Below are positions 8,491-17,579 of a DNA stretch of 64,000 bases, piece by piece. Positions within the stretch are counted from its first letter, which is position 1; each line of letters starts with the position of its first letter. The stretch lies in the NCBI RefSeq assembly GCF_000285495.1, contig NZ_HE610977.1, positions 412,080 to 476,079 on the forward strand, in the 5' to 3' direction. The notes under the pieces are model-generated. The model did no database searches. It saw only the letters and a list, made by a program, of their open reading frames with translations, and was not told the DNA's origin. This DNA is from Oceanobacillus massiliensis str. N'diop (GTDB lineage: Bacteria; Bacillota; Bacilli; Bacillales; Amphibacillaceae). The position numbers were made by a program, and so were the translations under genes.

Positions 8491-9714
8491 TTAAGAAACC
8501 ATTTTTTCCTGACTGTTATTTTCATCAATAAATTTAAAATAGGATAAACATATCCCTGCTAAGGAAACTCCACTAATCAATAGACCAATTAAAAGGTACA
8601 ATGGTCTGACACCAAACACTTCACTTAATACACCACCAACAAGCACTCCTAACGGCATAACGCCCCTTATAATTAGCAAGCGAACTGAAAACACTTTACC
8701 CATTAGGTCATTAGGTACAGCTTTTTGAATGATGGTTGTATTATGGATGTTAAAAATAGCCATTACTATACCTGCGATAGTTTCTGTTGCTATTGCTAAA
8801 GGGATACTATAATTAAAGCATAGTGCAATGTAGGTTAGCCCACCTATAAAAAGGGAACCAAGCATGAGATATCTACGGCTTTTATATTTAATTCGAGTTA
8901 CTAAGATAGTACCTAGTATGTATCCAATAGGAAATCCAGCCATGAAATATCCATATTCAGCATATGTCCCACCCAATCCTTCCGTAATGTATGGCAGAGT
9001 AGTAACCATCGTCACTCCTACCCCAAATTGAACAAAGGCTAAAAAAAACCCTAACCAAACAATAATTTTTTGAGAAAAGAAAAAAGATATCCCTTCCATG
9101 AAATCGGCTAACCATGTTTTTCTAACTTCTATATTTTTTCTTTTTTCCTGTATAAAAAGTAATGTAAAACCACTCATCATTAGCAAAGAACTCACAAGAA
9201 TAAGGGTGAGATGAACACCAGTATACTCTATTACTATTCCAGCTACTATAGGGGATAAAAAGGTCATTAAACGGACTGTTCCATCAATGTAAGCATTTGC
9301 TGATTGTAATTGATCTTTTCCAACAATAGTTGGCGTAATTGCATGATTAGCAGGAACATAAAAGGGCGTGATTAAACCGACTACGCACTGAACAGCATAA
9401 ATGTGCCAAACTTCAAGGTTTCCTGATATTAATGCAGCTAACGGGATGACAAATACAGCTCCCCTTGTCCATTGTGAGAATATCATTATCCATTTTCTGC
9501 TCCAACGGTCAATATAGGGACCAATAAAAAGTTGCAGAATCAGTGATGGTAAAAAGTACAAAAGCCACATACTTCCAAGTGCCAGAGTTGAACCTGTAAG
9601 TTGAAAGATTAATATTGAATTGCAAAAGGTACCAAATGCTCCACCAAGCTCGGATATTCCATTTCCTATCCATGTAGATACAAACGAACGATTCCTAAAT
9701 AGAGAAGGATTCAT
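8491..9714 (-). CDS. MFS transporter (drug-efflux type)
   Basis: About 407 residues with twelve predicted membrane helices. The cytoplasmic loop GPYIDRWSRKWIMIFSQWTR matches motif A of the MFS (G-x-x-x-D-R-x-x-R). The domain closes with a second half around PNDLMGKVFSVRLLIIRGVM, as in the MFS_3 efflux group. Two starts are possible: the ATG at 9714, well spaced from AAGGAGAAATC, and the ATG at 9729, which forms an ATGA overlap with the regulator stop. The former is preferred. It lies directly behind the ArsR-family gene and is very probably controlled by it. Confidence 0.85.
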   Translation of the reverse strand: MNPSLFRNRSFVSTWIGNGISELGGAFGTFCNSILIFQLTGSTLALGSMWLLYFLPSLILQLFIGPYIDRWSRKWIMIFSQWTRGAVFVIPLAALISGNLEVWHIYAVQCVVGLITPFYVPANHAITPTIVGKDQLQSANAYIDGTVRLMTFLSPIVAGIVIEYTGVHLTLILVSSLLMMSGFTLLFIQEKRKNIEVRKTWLADFMEGISFFFSQKIIVWLGFFLAFVQFGVGVTMVTTLPYITEGLGGTYAEYGYFMAGFPIGYILGTILVTRIKYKSRRYLMLGSLFIGGLTYIALCFNYSIPLAIATETIAGIVMAIFNIHNTTIIQKAVPNDLMGKVFSVRLLIIRGVMPLGVLVGGVLSEVFGVRPLYLLIGLLISGVSLAGICLSYFKFIDENNSQEKMVS

Positions 9715-9725
9715 GATTTCTCCTT

Positions 9726-10772
9726 TCATGATTGTTTTATATACTGTTCTAGTTCCTTGAAAAGTAGTTCTATTACATTTCCTTTTAAGGAATATTTCCC
9801 CTCTGTTATATCAACCAATTTAGCTGCACGTAAAATTTTCAGATGATGATGAATGGTAGTTTTTCCTATGTTTAATTGATCGGTGAGTTCTTGCAATGAT
9901 TGGTTATTTTCCGATAACAACTTTATTAAGCGAAGTCTAAGCTCATCACCCAACGCCTTATGCTTCAGAACTAAAAAGTTATTTGGCATATATTTATCAT
10001 CTGGTGAAAGACTTTCATTCGCTACTGGATAGTAGAAGACTTTTGTATCTTCTATGTCTGCTTCAATATTCCAAGGACGATAGACATATTGAGAAATAAG
10101 TAATACCTTATGTACACTTGGTTCAGGAACATAATTTATTCCTCCAGTTGCCCACTGGACAAGCTCTTCAGGCGACAGCTTTTCTTTCATCTGCTTTTTG
10201 GACTCGTAATCGGTTCGTAAAATTTGAACCGTTCGTTCTATATCTGGGCTTATCACTGCTTCATACCAAAATGTCATAACGTCCATCAGATGTTTTTTTA
10301 GTTTTTGGGTGTCCGTTGTACTAATGAACTCTATATACTTGGGGAAAAATGGGTTATCGTGTGTTATCCTTTTAAGTTCTGATCTAGCATTTTCATCTCC
10401 AGCCGCAGCTTTTTTTCTTATGTGCTGAAACTTCTCCCCGATATATGGCAGACAGATAAATTTAAAGTTTATATCTTCCAACAAATCGATACTGTTGCAG
10501 AATTCATCGAGTGTATTGCTTTCATCGTGGTGGAGCAATTGTAACAGTGCTTTCCAGGTATCATTTTTCTCGACGTAATCTAAATGATGGCTAAGATTTT
10601 CAGATAATGATTCTCTGAGCTTTTTCCAATAATTTGCTGGTTTATCTAAAGTGTTTATTAATCGGGAATTCGTTACCGCCGCTATCCCAAGAGCACATTC
10701 CCATAAAGGAGAATAAGTAAATTGAACCTCGTATGTCTCTCTTTTTCTGCTTGTTGCCTGTAATATTTCCAA
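9726..10772 (-). CDS. ArsR-family regulator with long N-terminal domain
   Basis: 348 residues. The helix-turn-helix lies at the C-terminus (about residues 270-330): ALGDELRLRLIKLLSENNQS, then LQELTDQLNIGKTTIHHHLK, the ArsR winged-helix pattern. The first 260 residues are a mostly helical domain of unknown role, so this is the long, ligand-domain-bearing type and not a small metal sensor; no Cys metal site is visible. Translation starts at TTG with AGGTGA about six bases upstream. The stop overlaps the MFS gene. An imperfect palindrome at 10842-10860 in front of the gene is a candidate operator. Confidence 0.8.
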   Translation of the reverse strand: MEILQATSRKRETYEVQFTYSPLWECALGIAAVTNSRLINTLDKPANYWKKLRESLSENLSHHLDYVEKNDTWKALLQLLHHDESNTLDEFCNSIDLLEDINFKFICLPYIGEKFQHIRKKAAAGDENARSELKRITHDNPFFPKYIEFISTTDTQKLKKHLMDVMTFWYEAVISPDIERTVQILRTDYESKKQMKEKLSPEELVQWATGGINYVPEPSVHKVLLISQYVYRPWNIEADIEDTKVFYYPVANESLSPDDKYMPNNFLVLKHKALGDELRLRLIKLLSENNQSLQELTDQLNIGKTTIHHHLKILRAAKLVDITEGKYSLKGNVIELLFKELEQYIKQS

Positions 10773-10841
10773 AAAATCACCTCTAATAAATATTCTTGTT
10801 GGAATGGATTATACAGAAATACAGCTCTTAGTTCAAATATT

Positions 10842-10860
10842 ATTGAATATATTATTCAAT
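10842..10860. promoter_or_regulatory. Candidate operator, inverted repeat ATTGAAT-5-ATTCAAT
   Basis: Seven-base inverted arms with a 5-base centre, about 70 bases upstream of the ArsR-family gene. AT-rich dyads of this kind are usual ArsR targets. The surrounding 10773-11090 holds no gene; a 17-base direct repeat (AAACTTTATTACTTAAA type) occurs at about 11048-11086. Confidence 0.4.
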
Positions 10861-11090
10861 TATTATCGAATTACTTCTCCTTTCAACGAAATATAAACAA
10901 CAAAAAAACGTAGTTGATTTTTATAAGTAATCAATACGTTTCCCCATTTTCTTCTATTGAAGAATGATTAAAAATTATCTCATTCCTGTTACTCAAACCT
11001 CTCCCGTTAATACAATGAGTTCAGCAAACCGGCAATTAAACCTTATTTGAACTTTATTACTTAAAGTATTAAACTTTATTACTTAAATTA

Positions 11091-11747
11091 TTATAGTAAC
11101 TTAAAATCAAAAGCATTTTTCTCAACAGAAATTTTTTCCTTGTTACTTTTAATTATTATATCGAAATTATTACTATATGTATGCATAAAAACCTCGTACT
11201 GAATGCGTCGCTCATTGTGAGATTGCCTTAAATAATTGATTTCCGTTCGTCTTTCCTTTATGTCCCGCCCTAACCGTCTCTCAAGTTCCGTATCACCATC
11301 TGTATAAAAATAAATTAAAAGATCAAATAGCTCAGGATTAGCAAAAGCAACGCTCATACCTTCAACAATGGTTAATTCCTTCTGTGAAGAGAGGATTTCA
11401 CTTTTTAAATAATGAGTGTCAATCGTGAGCAAATTCATATTTTCTTTTAGCATCAATACATCTCTTTCTAAGGAAGGTATATGATGTGCCGCGGGATGGC
11501 ATGCTGTCATTTTATAATGATGTAACTTCCCTTTATGTTTGTAATCTATCAATGCATATTTTCGTAAAGAAGAATTCACTATATATGGGTCTGTATTAAG
11601 ATAGTTTACATCGTACTTTATCTCTTCCATTAACATATTTGCAAAAGTCGTTTTTCCAGCAGCTCCATGACCAGAAATCCCAATAATCAGCCTTTTATCC
11701 GAACTATTTATCCAACGCATTACTTCTTGTATTAATGTGTTCATCAT
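11091..11747 (-). CDS. Uridine kinase-like P-loop kinase
   Basis: 218 residues. A Walker A motif GISGHGAAGKTTFA lies near residue 23, followed by YLNTDPYIV and, further on, LTIVEGMSVAF, where uridine kinases carry the Walker B-like strand. ERRLGRDIKER near residue 160 fits the lid and Arg region. The family phosphorylates nucleosides or other small hydroxyl compounds. Known uridine kinases have a different substrate loop, so only the class can be stated. AGAGGG precedes the first of two adjacent ATG codons. It stands alone between other minus-strand genes. Confidence 0.65.
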   Translation of the reverse strand: MMNTLIQEVMRWINSSDKRLIIGISGHGAAGKTTFANMLMEEIKYDVNYLNTDPYIVNSSLRKYALIDYKHKGKLHHYKMTACHPAAHHIPSLERDVLMLKENMNLLTIDTHYLKSEILSSQKELTIVEGMSVAFANPELFDLLIYFYTDGDTELERRLGRDIKERRTEINYLRQSHNERRIQYEVFMHTYSNNFDIIIKSNKEKISVEKNAFDFKLL

Positions 11748-11870
11748 TTACCCTCTTTTCTACAATCTCTCTTTTATTTTGTGAAAGAGAGCCTTTGCAT
11801 AATACAGAAACACCGAATTTAACTTGTTTCGTAAACCTATCTCATTATCTCAATATCTATGTCCGTAACT

Positions 11871-12416
11871 TTATTTCCAATCTGCAGCTAAAAGCCCATA
11901 AATAATTTCGTCTTCATAATGATCATGTAACCATTCCGCCTGTCTTATTCTTCCTTCTTCTAAAAATCCAAAACGCTTTGGAAGAGCTTTGCTACGTTCA
12001 TTTCCAGCTGCAATATAAGCTTCAATCCGATTAAGTCCAAGTTCTAAAAAGCCATAATCTATAACTGCTTTAAAAGCCCTCGACATGATGCCTTTCCGTT
12101 GAAAATCTTTACCAAGCCAATAGCCCAGTTCCCCTACCCCATTGATTTTTTCAATGTCATTAAATCCTATGGTACCAGCAATTTTTCCTTTATACATAAT
12201 AGCAAACCACATAGGATATCCGCGGTTTTCTGCTAACCCTCGAATTCTTAGTTTTAAACTTTCATCAGTATCTGCTTTACTTTCAACAGAATCCACCCAA
12301 GTAATCCATTTTTTTAGGTGCGACTTTGAATCAATTAGTAAATTATAAAATTCCTCGTCATCATCCTCAGTGAACAATCTTAAAGAAACTTCTTCATCGA
12401 TTATATGCTTCAACAA
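11871..12416 (-). CDS. RimJ/RimL-type GNAT acetyltransferase (YdaF-like)
   Basis: 181 residues. The pattern EVSLRLFTEDDDEEFYNLL at the N-terminus, GELGYWLGKDFQRKGIMSRA in the middle (acetyl-CoA loop QRKGIM) and GLNRIEAYIAAGNERSKALPKRFGF is that of the RimJ/RimL group of GNATs; B. subtilis YdaF is close in layout. They acetylate N-terminal amines of proteins or small amines. No operon partner is close. The substrate cannot be deduced. Confidence 0.82.
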   Translation of the reverse strand: MLKHIIDEEVSLRLFTEDDDEEFYNLLIDSKSHLKKWITWVDSVESKADTDESLKLRIRGLAENRGYPMWFAIMYKGKIAGTIGFNDIEKINGVGELGYWLGKDFQRKGIMSRAFKAVIDYGFLELGLNRIEAYIAAGNERSKALPKRFGFLEEGRIRQAEWLHDHYEDEIIYGLLAADWK

Positions 12417-12619
12417 ATCTTTTCGCCTCCATGACCTTTCTATACCTCAATCAATAATTAATTTTTTACATTCTTAAATAAATCCAAAACATAGGTGTAT
12501 ATGTATACTCGGGATAGAAACTCGCCCCCGCGGGACTTGGTTTCGTCAGCTATAATCACTTATATCTTTTCTTGAATAAAACAGAGACATTTGCATCCTT
12601 TTGAATGTAATAGGGTTTA

Positions 12620-13204
12620 TTATTTTCCTTTATAAAAACGTAAATAAATCATTAACATCTGTATGTATACATAAACGTAAATGATTCCTATTCCCATGAT
12701 GAATTCTTTTGGCACTTTGGAATTTTCCAAGGTATGGTCAATTCCTAACCGAAAAGCATATGAACTGGATTTTCGCAAGTGCCAAGGTGAGGTGACTATA
12801 ACCGCATTTTTCAATCCTCTCTCATGCATTATTTCTCGGGATTTTACCAAATTTTCATAAGTGCTCCTTGCTTTCGTTTCTCGTATGATTTGTCTACCAT
12901 CCACTTCTAATTTGGCTAAGGCTAGTGCCATGACATCTGCCTCAACATGATTATTTGCTACAGATGCACCCGAACAAATAACAACTTCAGCAATTCCAGC
13001 GTGATAAAGCTCCGCTGCTTTATTGATCCGTTCTCGCAAAATTGGAGACATGCTTCCATCCTTATTTGCGGGATAACCAAGTACAATCATAACATCTCTT
13101 TTTTGCCCATGATTATAACCCGCTTTTTTAAAATGCATACGAATAAACATAAACTCCACCATAAAGCACATTAAAATTAAGCATAAAATATACAATCCTA
13201 TCAT
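12620..13204 (-). CDS. DUF218 (SanA/YdcF/ElyC) family envelope protein
   Basis: 194 residues. One N-terminal membrane helix, then the DUF218 domain: DVMIVLGYPANKDGSMSPIL, RINKAAELYHAGIAEVVICSG, the Glu-containing EADVMA, and TSPWHLRKSSSYAFRLG; a second helix is near the C-terminus. The family is tied to envelope integrity (SanA, ElyC) and its enzymatic role is unproven. It has GGAGG in front of the start. It follows a possible micro-ORF (13228-13350) and an XRE/DUF2975 pair, all on the minus strand. Confidence 0.8.
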   Translation of the reverse strand: MIGLYILCLILMCFMVEFMFIRMHFKKAGYNHGQKRDVMIVLGYPANKDGSMSPILRERINKAAELYHAGIAEVVICSGASVANNHVEADVMALALAKLEVDGRQIIRETKARSTYENLVKSREIMHERGLKNAVIVTSPWHLRKSSSYAFRLGIDHTLENSKVPKEFIMGIGIIYVYVYIQMLMIYLRFYKGK

Positions 13205-13227
13205 TTAACATATCTCCTCCCTTTCTA

Positions 13228-13350
13228 TCAATCAGTAGATAAAAAACTTTGTATTGGGTACACCACAGATATAATAGCCACTGTTCCGTATACAATGAAT
13301 ATCGGGAGAATTAAGTCTACTATTAGTAAAAACTTCATTTTAAATATCAA
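13228..13350 (-). CDS. Possible 40-residue single-pass membrane micro-protein
   Basis: From a TTG at 13350 (AGGGG nine bases upstream) an open frame of 40 codons runs to a TGA at 13228. An in-frame ATG four codons later has no ribosome binding site. The peptide is strongly hydrophobic (LLIVDLILPIFIVYGTVAII) with a short charged end. It fills the gap between the XRE gene and the DUF218 gene. Only the hydrophobicity and the ribosome binding site support it. Confidence 0.4.
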   Translation of the reverse strand: MIFKMKFLLIVDLILPIFIVYGTVAIISVVYPIQSFLSTD

Positions 13351-13371
13351 TACTATATTCCCCTAATCAAG

Positions 13372-13590
13372 TTAGTCAGTATCTTTACCGCTTCTATACT
13401 CTAGAATGTCACCAGGCTGGCATTCCAACACCTCACAAATAGCCTCTAAGGTTGAAAATCTGATAGCCTTTGCCTTTCCATTTTTTAATATAGAAATATT
13501 AGCCATCGTTATCCCAACCCTATTTGAGAGCTCAGTTACACTCATTTTCCTTTTTGCTAACATCACATCAATATTGATTATAATTGCCAT
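13372..13590 (-). CDS. Small XRE-family helix-turn-helix regulator (YozG-like)
   Basis: 72 residues from the ATG at 13590, with AGGTGA five bases upstream, partly inside the previous gene. The helix-turn-helix covers nearly all of it: MLAKRKMSVTELSNRVGITM then ANISILKNGKAKAIRFSTL and CEVLECQPGDILEY, the YozG/HTH_26 pattern. Such proteins are typically encoded next to a DUF2975 membrane protein, as here, with a few bases between the genes. A membrane-linked regulator pair is likely; the target genes are unknown. Confidence 0.85.
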   Translation of the reverse strand: MAIIINIDVMLAKRKMSVTELSNRVGITMANISILKNGKAKAIRFSTLEAICEVLECQPGDILEYRSGKDTD

Positions 13591-13600
13591 TGTTTTCACC

Positions 13601-14077
13601 TCAAACTGTTAAATCATTCTCTGACTTTATATCTATAGCATTTCTTAATAGTTTCTGAAGAACTCCAGCAAATACTGCTATAACAACTGAGGCAAAAATT
13701 ATTATAAAGCCGATAATTGCTATTCCTGGATGTAAAGCACTTTGTGACATAAGTAAGATGGACCCAATTACATACAAGATACTTATAATAACCGCACAAT
13801 ACTTAATTAGGTTTAAAGAATTTACAGATGACTCTGAAAAGGCATCTTCATTGTCAATGAACCTTAAAAGTCTTATAGCCTGGTATAAAGAGATAAAAAG
13901 CGGGATTGCAGTTAAATACAAACCAATTAAAACGGGATACTGTAAATATGCAAACTCTGGAAACATTTCTGCCGTATCATTTGCCAACCACGGCAGTAAA
14001 AAAATACACAAAGCAAGTACGATAACTCCAATAAGAAAAACAGCGGTCTTTAAGAAAATTGTTGATCCTCTTTTCAT
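13601..14077 (-). CDS. DUF2975 membrane protein
   Basis: 158 residues with four hydrophobic helices at about 10-30, 45-65, 90-110 and 120-145. Pro and Tyr pattern around YLQYPVLIGLYLTAIPLFISLYQA matches DUF2975. Members are usually paired with a YozG-like XRE regulator; the stop of this gene is followed at once by that regulator, in which its ribosome binding site overlaps. It may sense a membrane signal for the regulator, which is inference. AGGTG precedes the ATG. Confidence 0.82.
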   Translation of the reverse strand: MKRGSTIFLKTAVFLIGVIVLALCIFLLPWLANDTAEMFPEFAYLQYPVLIGLYLTAIPLFISLYQAIRLLRFIDNEDAFSESSVNSLNLIKYCAVIISILYVIGSILLMSQSALHPGIAIIGFIIIFASVVIAVFAGVLQKLLRNAIDIKSENDLTV

Positions 14078-14204
14078 TAAAAAGGCACCTCACTTATTAA
14101 CTGATAAATTTATCTTATTATAATTATTATTGATTTTCAATAAATTTTTATCGTTTTTTATATTATTGTTGTTATAAATGTATCCTTCAATTTCAGGTAA
14201 AAAT

Positions 14205-14237
14205 AAAAGCATTCCTATATCACAAAGAAATGCTTTT
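14205..14237. terminator. Weak bidirectional terminator-like hairpin
   Basis: Nine-base arms (AAAAGCATT and its complement) around a 15-nt loop. A further imperfect dyad with arms near 14401 and 14453 (AACACCC, GGGGTG) and an inner ATGACAAT/ATTGTCA stem follows. No gene is seen between 14078 and 14622. Confidence 0.5.
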
Positions 14238-14622
14238 AAACTTTAACTTTCTCATAATTATTAATCCTTCTTAAACTATACTACCCAATTAATTTAAGAA
14301 CCGAATTTTCTTAATTAAACCATATTTTAGCATATAATCGTATAAAGCCTATGTAGTTTTCTGAACGGGATAAAAATGATATACAAAAAACCAATACAAT
14401 AACACCCTCTATCGCACGATGACAATATCCATTGTCAAGATGTTATTAGGGGTGCTATTTGCAATGCTAGTTCTGGCTTATTCTGTTATAGAAATGTTAA
14501 CATATCAACAAAAAATGGCCTGCTATTTACTATGCTGCATCTATGCGAATTCATATGCTATTTAGGTGTTTCTCCATAAAAGCGGAACTATTAGTTTTAA
14601 AGGAAGTAGCTTTTTTCCATAT

Positions 14623-15636
14623 CTATCCAACAGACCTTTTCTTTTTATTCTTCTTGCTCCAAACGAGGATAGAAGTTACAGCCAATGTCCCTAGTATAAT
14701 CGGTTCTCTCTTTAATCGATTATCTTTACTGCAAAAAACGTCCTTTACGATTAGATTCATATTCTGAGGTCTTTCTGCAAGCCTTCGCATGAAATAACCG
14801 AACCAGTCATTGCCGAATGGAATATAGGTGCAGAAATTATACCCCTCTGCAGCAAGGTCATAATGCATTTCCGTTCTAAAACCATAAAGCATTTGAAACT
14901 CAAATTTTTCTGTTGGAATATTATTTTCCTCAATGAATTGTTTTAACTCGTCAATAATCCTGTGGTCATGTGTGGCAATGGAAGTAAACGAATCTCCAAG
15001 CAGCCTCATTTTTGCCAACTGTATGAAATTCCGGTCAATCTCTGCTTTTGTCTGAAAAGCGACGGACACATTTTCCTTATAAGCACCTTTAACAAGACGA
15101 ATCCGCACTTCTTTAAGCTGTTCAAGATCCTCTTCGGCACGATATAAATAGGATTGAATTACCGTTCCAACGTTGCTGTATTCCTTGTGCAGCTCCTTCA
15201 ATACATCTAAAGTTTTATCATAATGGACATATTTTTCCATATCAATATTGATGAACAGACGATACTTCTCTGCCGTTTCCAGAATCTCTTTCATATTCGC
15301 AATACAGAATTCCTGATCAATATCCAAACCAAGCTGTGTCAATTTTACTGATAGATGACAGTCCAGATTTTCATCATATATTCGATCCAGAATCCGAATG
15401 ATTCCTCTCTTCGCTTCTGTTGCCTCCAGCTTATCCGTTACAAACTCGCCCAAATTATCCAGCGTACAGCAAATATGATGTTGATTGAGCTCCTTAACGA
15501 TATCGACTACGCTTTCGAGATCAGTACCAGCCACAAACTTTTCTGCTCCGAGGCGGAATCCCCATCTTTTCGCATTGGCATTCAGCAATCTATTATTTGA
15601 TAAACCAATAAAGAAATCTCTTGTTAGATTAGGCAT
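14623..15636 (-). CDS. putB: Proline dehydrogenase (PutB/FadM type) with extra C-terminal membrane segment
   Basis: 337 residues from the ATG at 15636, with GGAGG upstream; the longer frame from 15672 lacks a binding site. FAD-dependent oxidation of proline to pyrroline-5-carboxylate. The TIM-barrel features DRIYDENLDCHLSVKLTQLG, RIRLVKGAYKE, IATHDHRIID, FEFQMLYGFRTE and YIPFGNDWFGYFMRRLAERP are those of the family. After a normal end near residue 305 there is an added tail with one hydrophobic helix (IILGTLAVTSILVW) and a basic end (KKNKKKR), not seen in the B. subtilis enzyme. It follows the P5C dehydrogenase gene in one operon under the -24/-12 promoter at 17384. Confidence 0.9.
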   Translation of the reverse strand: MPNLTRDFFIGLSNNRLLNANAKRWGFRLGAEKFVAGTDLESVVDIVKELNQHHICCTLDNLGEFVTDKLEATEAKRGIIRILDRIYDENLDCHLSVKLTQLGLDIDQEFCIANMKEILETAEKYRLFINIDMEKYVHYDKTLDVLKELHKEYSNVGTVIQSYLYRAEEDLEQLKEVRIRLVKGAYKENVSVAFQTKAEIDRNFIQLAKMRLLGDSFTSIATHDHRIIDELKQFIEENNIPTEKFEFQMLYGFRTEMHYDLAAEGYNFCTYIPFGNDWFGYFMRRLAERPQNMNLIVKDVFCSKDNRLKREPIILGTLAVTSILVWSKKNKKKRSVG

Positions 15637-15742
15637 GTCATGACCTCCATTAAAAAGTGACAATCGTTCCATTAGAAAGTCACCTTCTGCAAATTAAAAG
15701 ATAATTCGCGGCAAGCATCCCCATACTTGCCGCAACGTATTG

Positions 15743-17290
15743 CTAGAATGTTTCAGAGACAACCTTCGCCTCGAGGAAATGCTGCAGATAATCTGGTCCG
15801 CCGGCTTTGGAATCCGTACCAGACATTTTAAAGCCGCCAAATGGCTGATAGCCTACGATTGCTGCCGTACAGCCCCGATTGAAATATAAGTTACCTACAT
15901 GGAACTCATAACGTGCACGGTTAAGATGTTCACGATTATTGGAAATTACTGCACCTGTGAGTCCATATTCTGTGTTATTTGCAATCTCAAGTAATTCATC
16001 AAAATCCTTGGCTTTTGCAAAAGCAACGACTGGTCCAAATATTTCTTCCTGCATGATTCTCGCCTTTGGATCAAGATCTTTAAAGATGGTCGGATAGACA
16101 AAGAATCCTTCCGAATCATCGACTTCCCCGCCATATACCAGTTCGCCTTCACTTTTGCCGATTTCGATATAGTCTTTGATTTTATCGAGCTGCTTTTGAT
16201 TAACGACAGCTCCCATATATACATTGCCTTCAGCGGGATTGCCGACCGTTAATTCTTTTGTCAGTTCAATAGATTTCTCGAGCACTTCATCGTAGACTTC
16301 CTGATGGATGACAGCCCTTGAGCATGCAGAGCACTTCTGACCCGAGAATCCAAAAGCAGAATTTACAATTGCATCTGCGGCTAGATCAAGATCGGCATCC
16401 TTATCCACAATAATCGTGTCTTTCCCGCCCATCTCTGCTACAACACGTTTAAGAAATTGCTGACCTTCCTGAACTTTGGCAGCCCTTTCGATAATACGTA
16501 TCCCGGTAGCTCGTGAACCTGTGAAATTGATAAACCTTGTCTCCTTATGATCGACAAGATAGTCACCAATCTCCGCTGGATCACCCGGTACAAAGTTAAG
16601 AATCCCTTTAGGCAGGCCTGCCTCTTCCAATACCTCAACCAATTTATACGCAATAACCGGTGTGTTTTCAGATGGCTTCAAAAGTACCGGATTTCCGGCA
16701 ACAATTGGTGCCGCTACGGTTCCGCAAACAATCGCAAATGCAAAGTTCCACGGCGGAATGGTCACACCAGGACCCATTGGCTGATAAAAATAATCATTAT
16801 GCTCTGCCTCATGATCGACCAATTTCTTACCTTCAGCAAGTTCAATCATTTGGCGTGCATAATATTCCAGAAAATCTATCCCTTCTGCAGTATCACCATC
16901 CGCCTGGTTCCAAGGCTTGCCGGCGTCATACACGAGCCACGCAGAGAATTCATGCTTACGTCTCCTTACAATCGCCGCGGCACGATACAGGACATCTGCA
17001 CGTTCTTTCGCTGACCATTTTTTCCAAGTTTTAAAGGCTTCAAGAGCTGCCTCAAATGCTTGGTCGACATGTTCCTTTGTAGCTTTTGAAACCTTTCCCA
17101 CTACCAGATCTTTATTAGAAGGACTAACTGAAACCAGCTTGTCATCAGTAAATATCTTTTCCCCATTAATGACCAATGGATATTCTTTCCCCAACTCACC
17201 TCTGACCGTCTCAAGTGCTGCTTCAAAATATTTACGGTTTGAATCTTCACTAAAATCGGTAAACGGTTCATGTTTAAATGGCAATACCAT
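15743..17290 (-). CDS. putC: 1-pyrroline-5-carboxylate dehydrogenase
   Basis: 515 residues, normal length for the RocA/PutC enzyme, NAD-dependent oxidation of glutamate semialdehyde to glutamate. Visible: [20 protein letters not shown], the nucleotide-binding GSRATGIRI, catalytic Glu in [10 protein letters not shown] and catalytic Cys in [33 protein letters not shown] near the end. GGAGG lies just before the ATG. It is the first gene of the proline operon, 106 bp ahead of putB. A sigma-54 promoter is upstream and a divergent PAS/AAA+ activator gene beyond it. Confidence 0.93.
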   Translation of the reverse strand: MVLPFKHEPFTDFSEDSNRKYFEAALETVRGELGKEYPLVINGEKIFTDDKLVSVSPSNKDLVVGKVSKATKEHVDQAFEAALEAFKTWKKWSAKERADVLYRAAAIVRRRKHEFSAWLVYDAGKPWNQADGDTAEGIDFLEYYARQMIELAEGKKLVDHEAEHNDYFYQPMGPGVTIPPWNFAFAIVCGTVAAPIVAGNPVLLKPSENTPVIAYKLVEVLEEAGLPKGILNFVPGDPAEIGDYLVDHKETRFINFTGSRATGIRIIERAAKVQEGQQFLKRVVAEMGGKDTIIVDKDADLDLAADAIVNSAFGFSGQKCSACSRAVIHQEVYDEVLEKSIELTKELTVGNPAEGNVYMGAVVNQKQLDKIKDYIEIGKSEGELVYGGEVDDSEGFFVYPTIFKDLDPKARIMQEEIFGPVVAFAKAKDFDELLEIANNTEYGLTGAVISNNREHLNRARYEFHVGNLYFNRGCTAAIVGYQPFGGFKMSGTDSKAGGPDYLQHFLEAKVVSETF

Positions 17291-17383
17291 ATAAAAACCT
17301 CCTAAGAATAGAATTGTTGTTTGCTAGAGTGAATTTATTAATCATCTAGTATATCTTTAAAAAACACTCTTTCACATTTATAT

Positions 17384-17401
17384 AGCAAAATCCGTGCCAA
17401 T
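17384..17401 (-). promoter_or_regulatory. Sigma-54 (SigL) -24/-12 promoter of the proline operon
   Basis: On the minus strand TTGGCAC-5-TTGC matches the -24/-12 consensus; the -24 box is 17394-17400 and the -12 box 17385-17388. Transcription should start near 17372, about 80 bases before the P5C dehydrogenase start. A sigma-54 activator is encoded divergently next to it. Confidence 0.88.
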
Positions 17402-17499
17402 TACTCTATCAATCCATCATTTTTGTCTGTACGCCTTGATTCACCTAGATAAATAAATTTTTTACCATATCAAAATAGAAGGAACTGTCTGAATATAGT

Positions 17500-17550
17500 T
17501 GTAAATTTTATTTACACTGTTGTAAACTAGTTATACAGCGGTGTAAACAG
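17500..17550. promoter_or_regulatory. Upstream activator sites (TGTAAA/TTTACA repeats)
   Basis: Four TGTAAA-type half-sites, two forming an inverted pair (TGTAAA...TTTACA) and two direct (TTGTAAAC, GTGTAAAC), lie 100-165 bases upstream of the -24/-12 promoter and just in front of the activator gene. They fit enhancer-like binding sites for the RocR/PutR-type activator, which may also regulate itself here. Inferred from position and repetition. Confidence 0.55.
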
Positions 17551-17579
17551 TGACAAATCTTTTAGCTGAGGTGATTTTG

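Noticed and set aside
14395..14460. Riboswitch in the intergenic DNA before the proline genes
   Set aside because: Only an imperfect hairpin is visible, with no known aptamer consensus and no gene downstream in the right direction.
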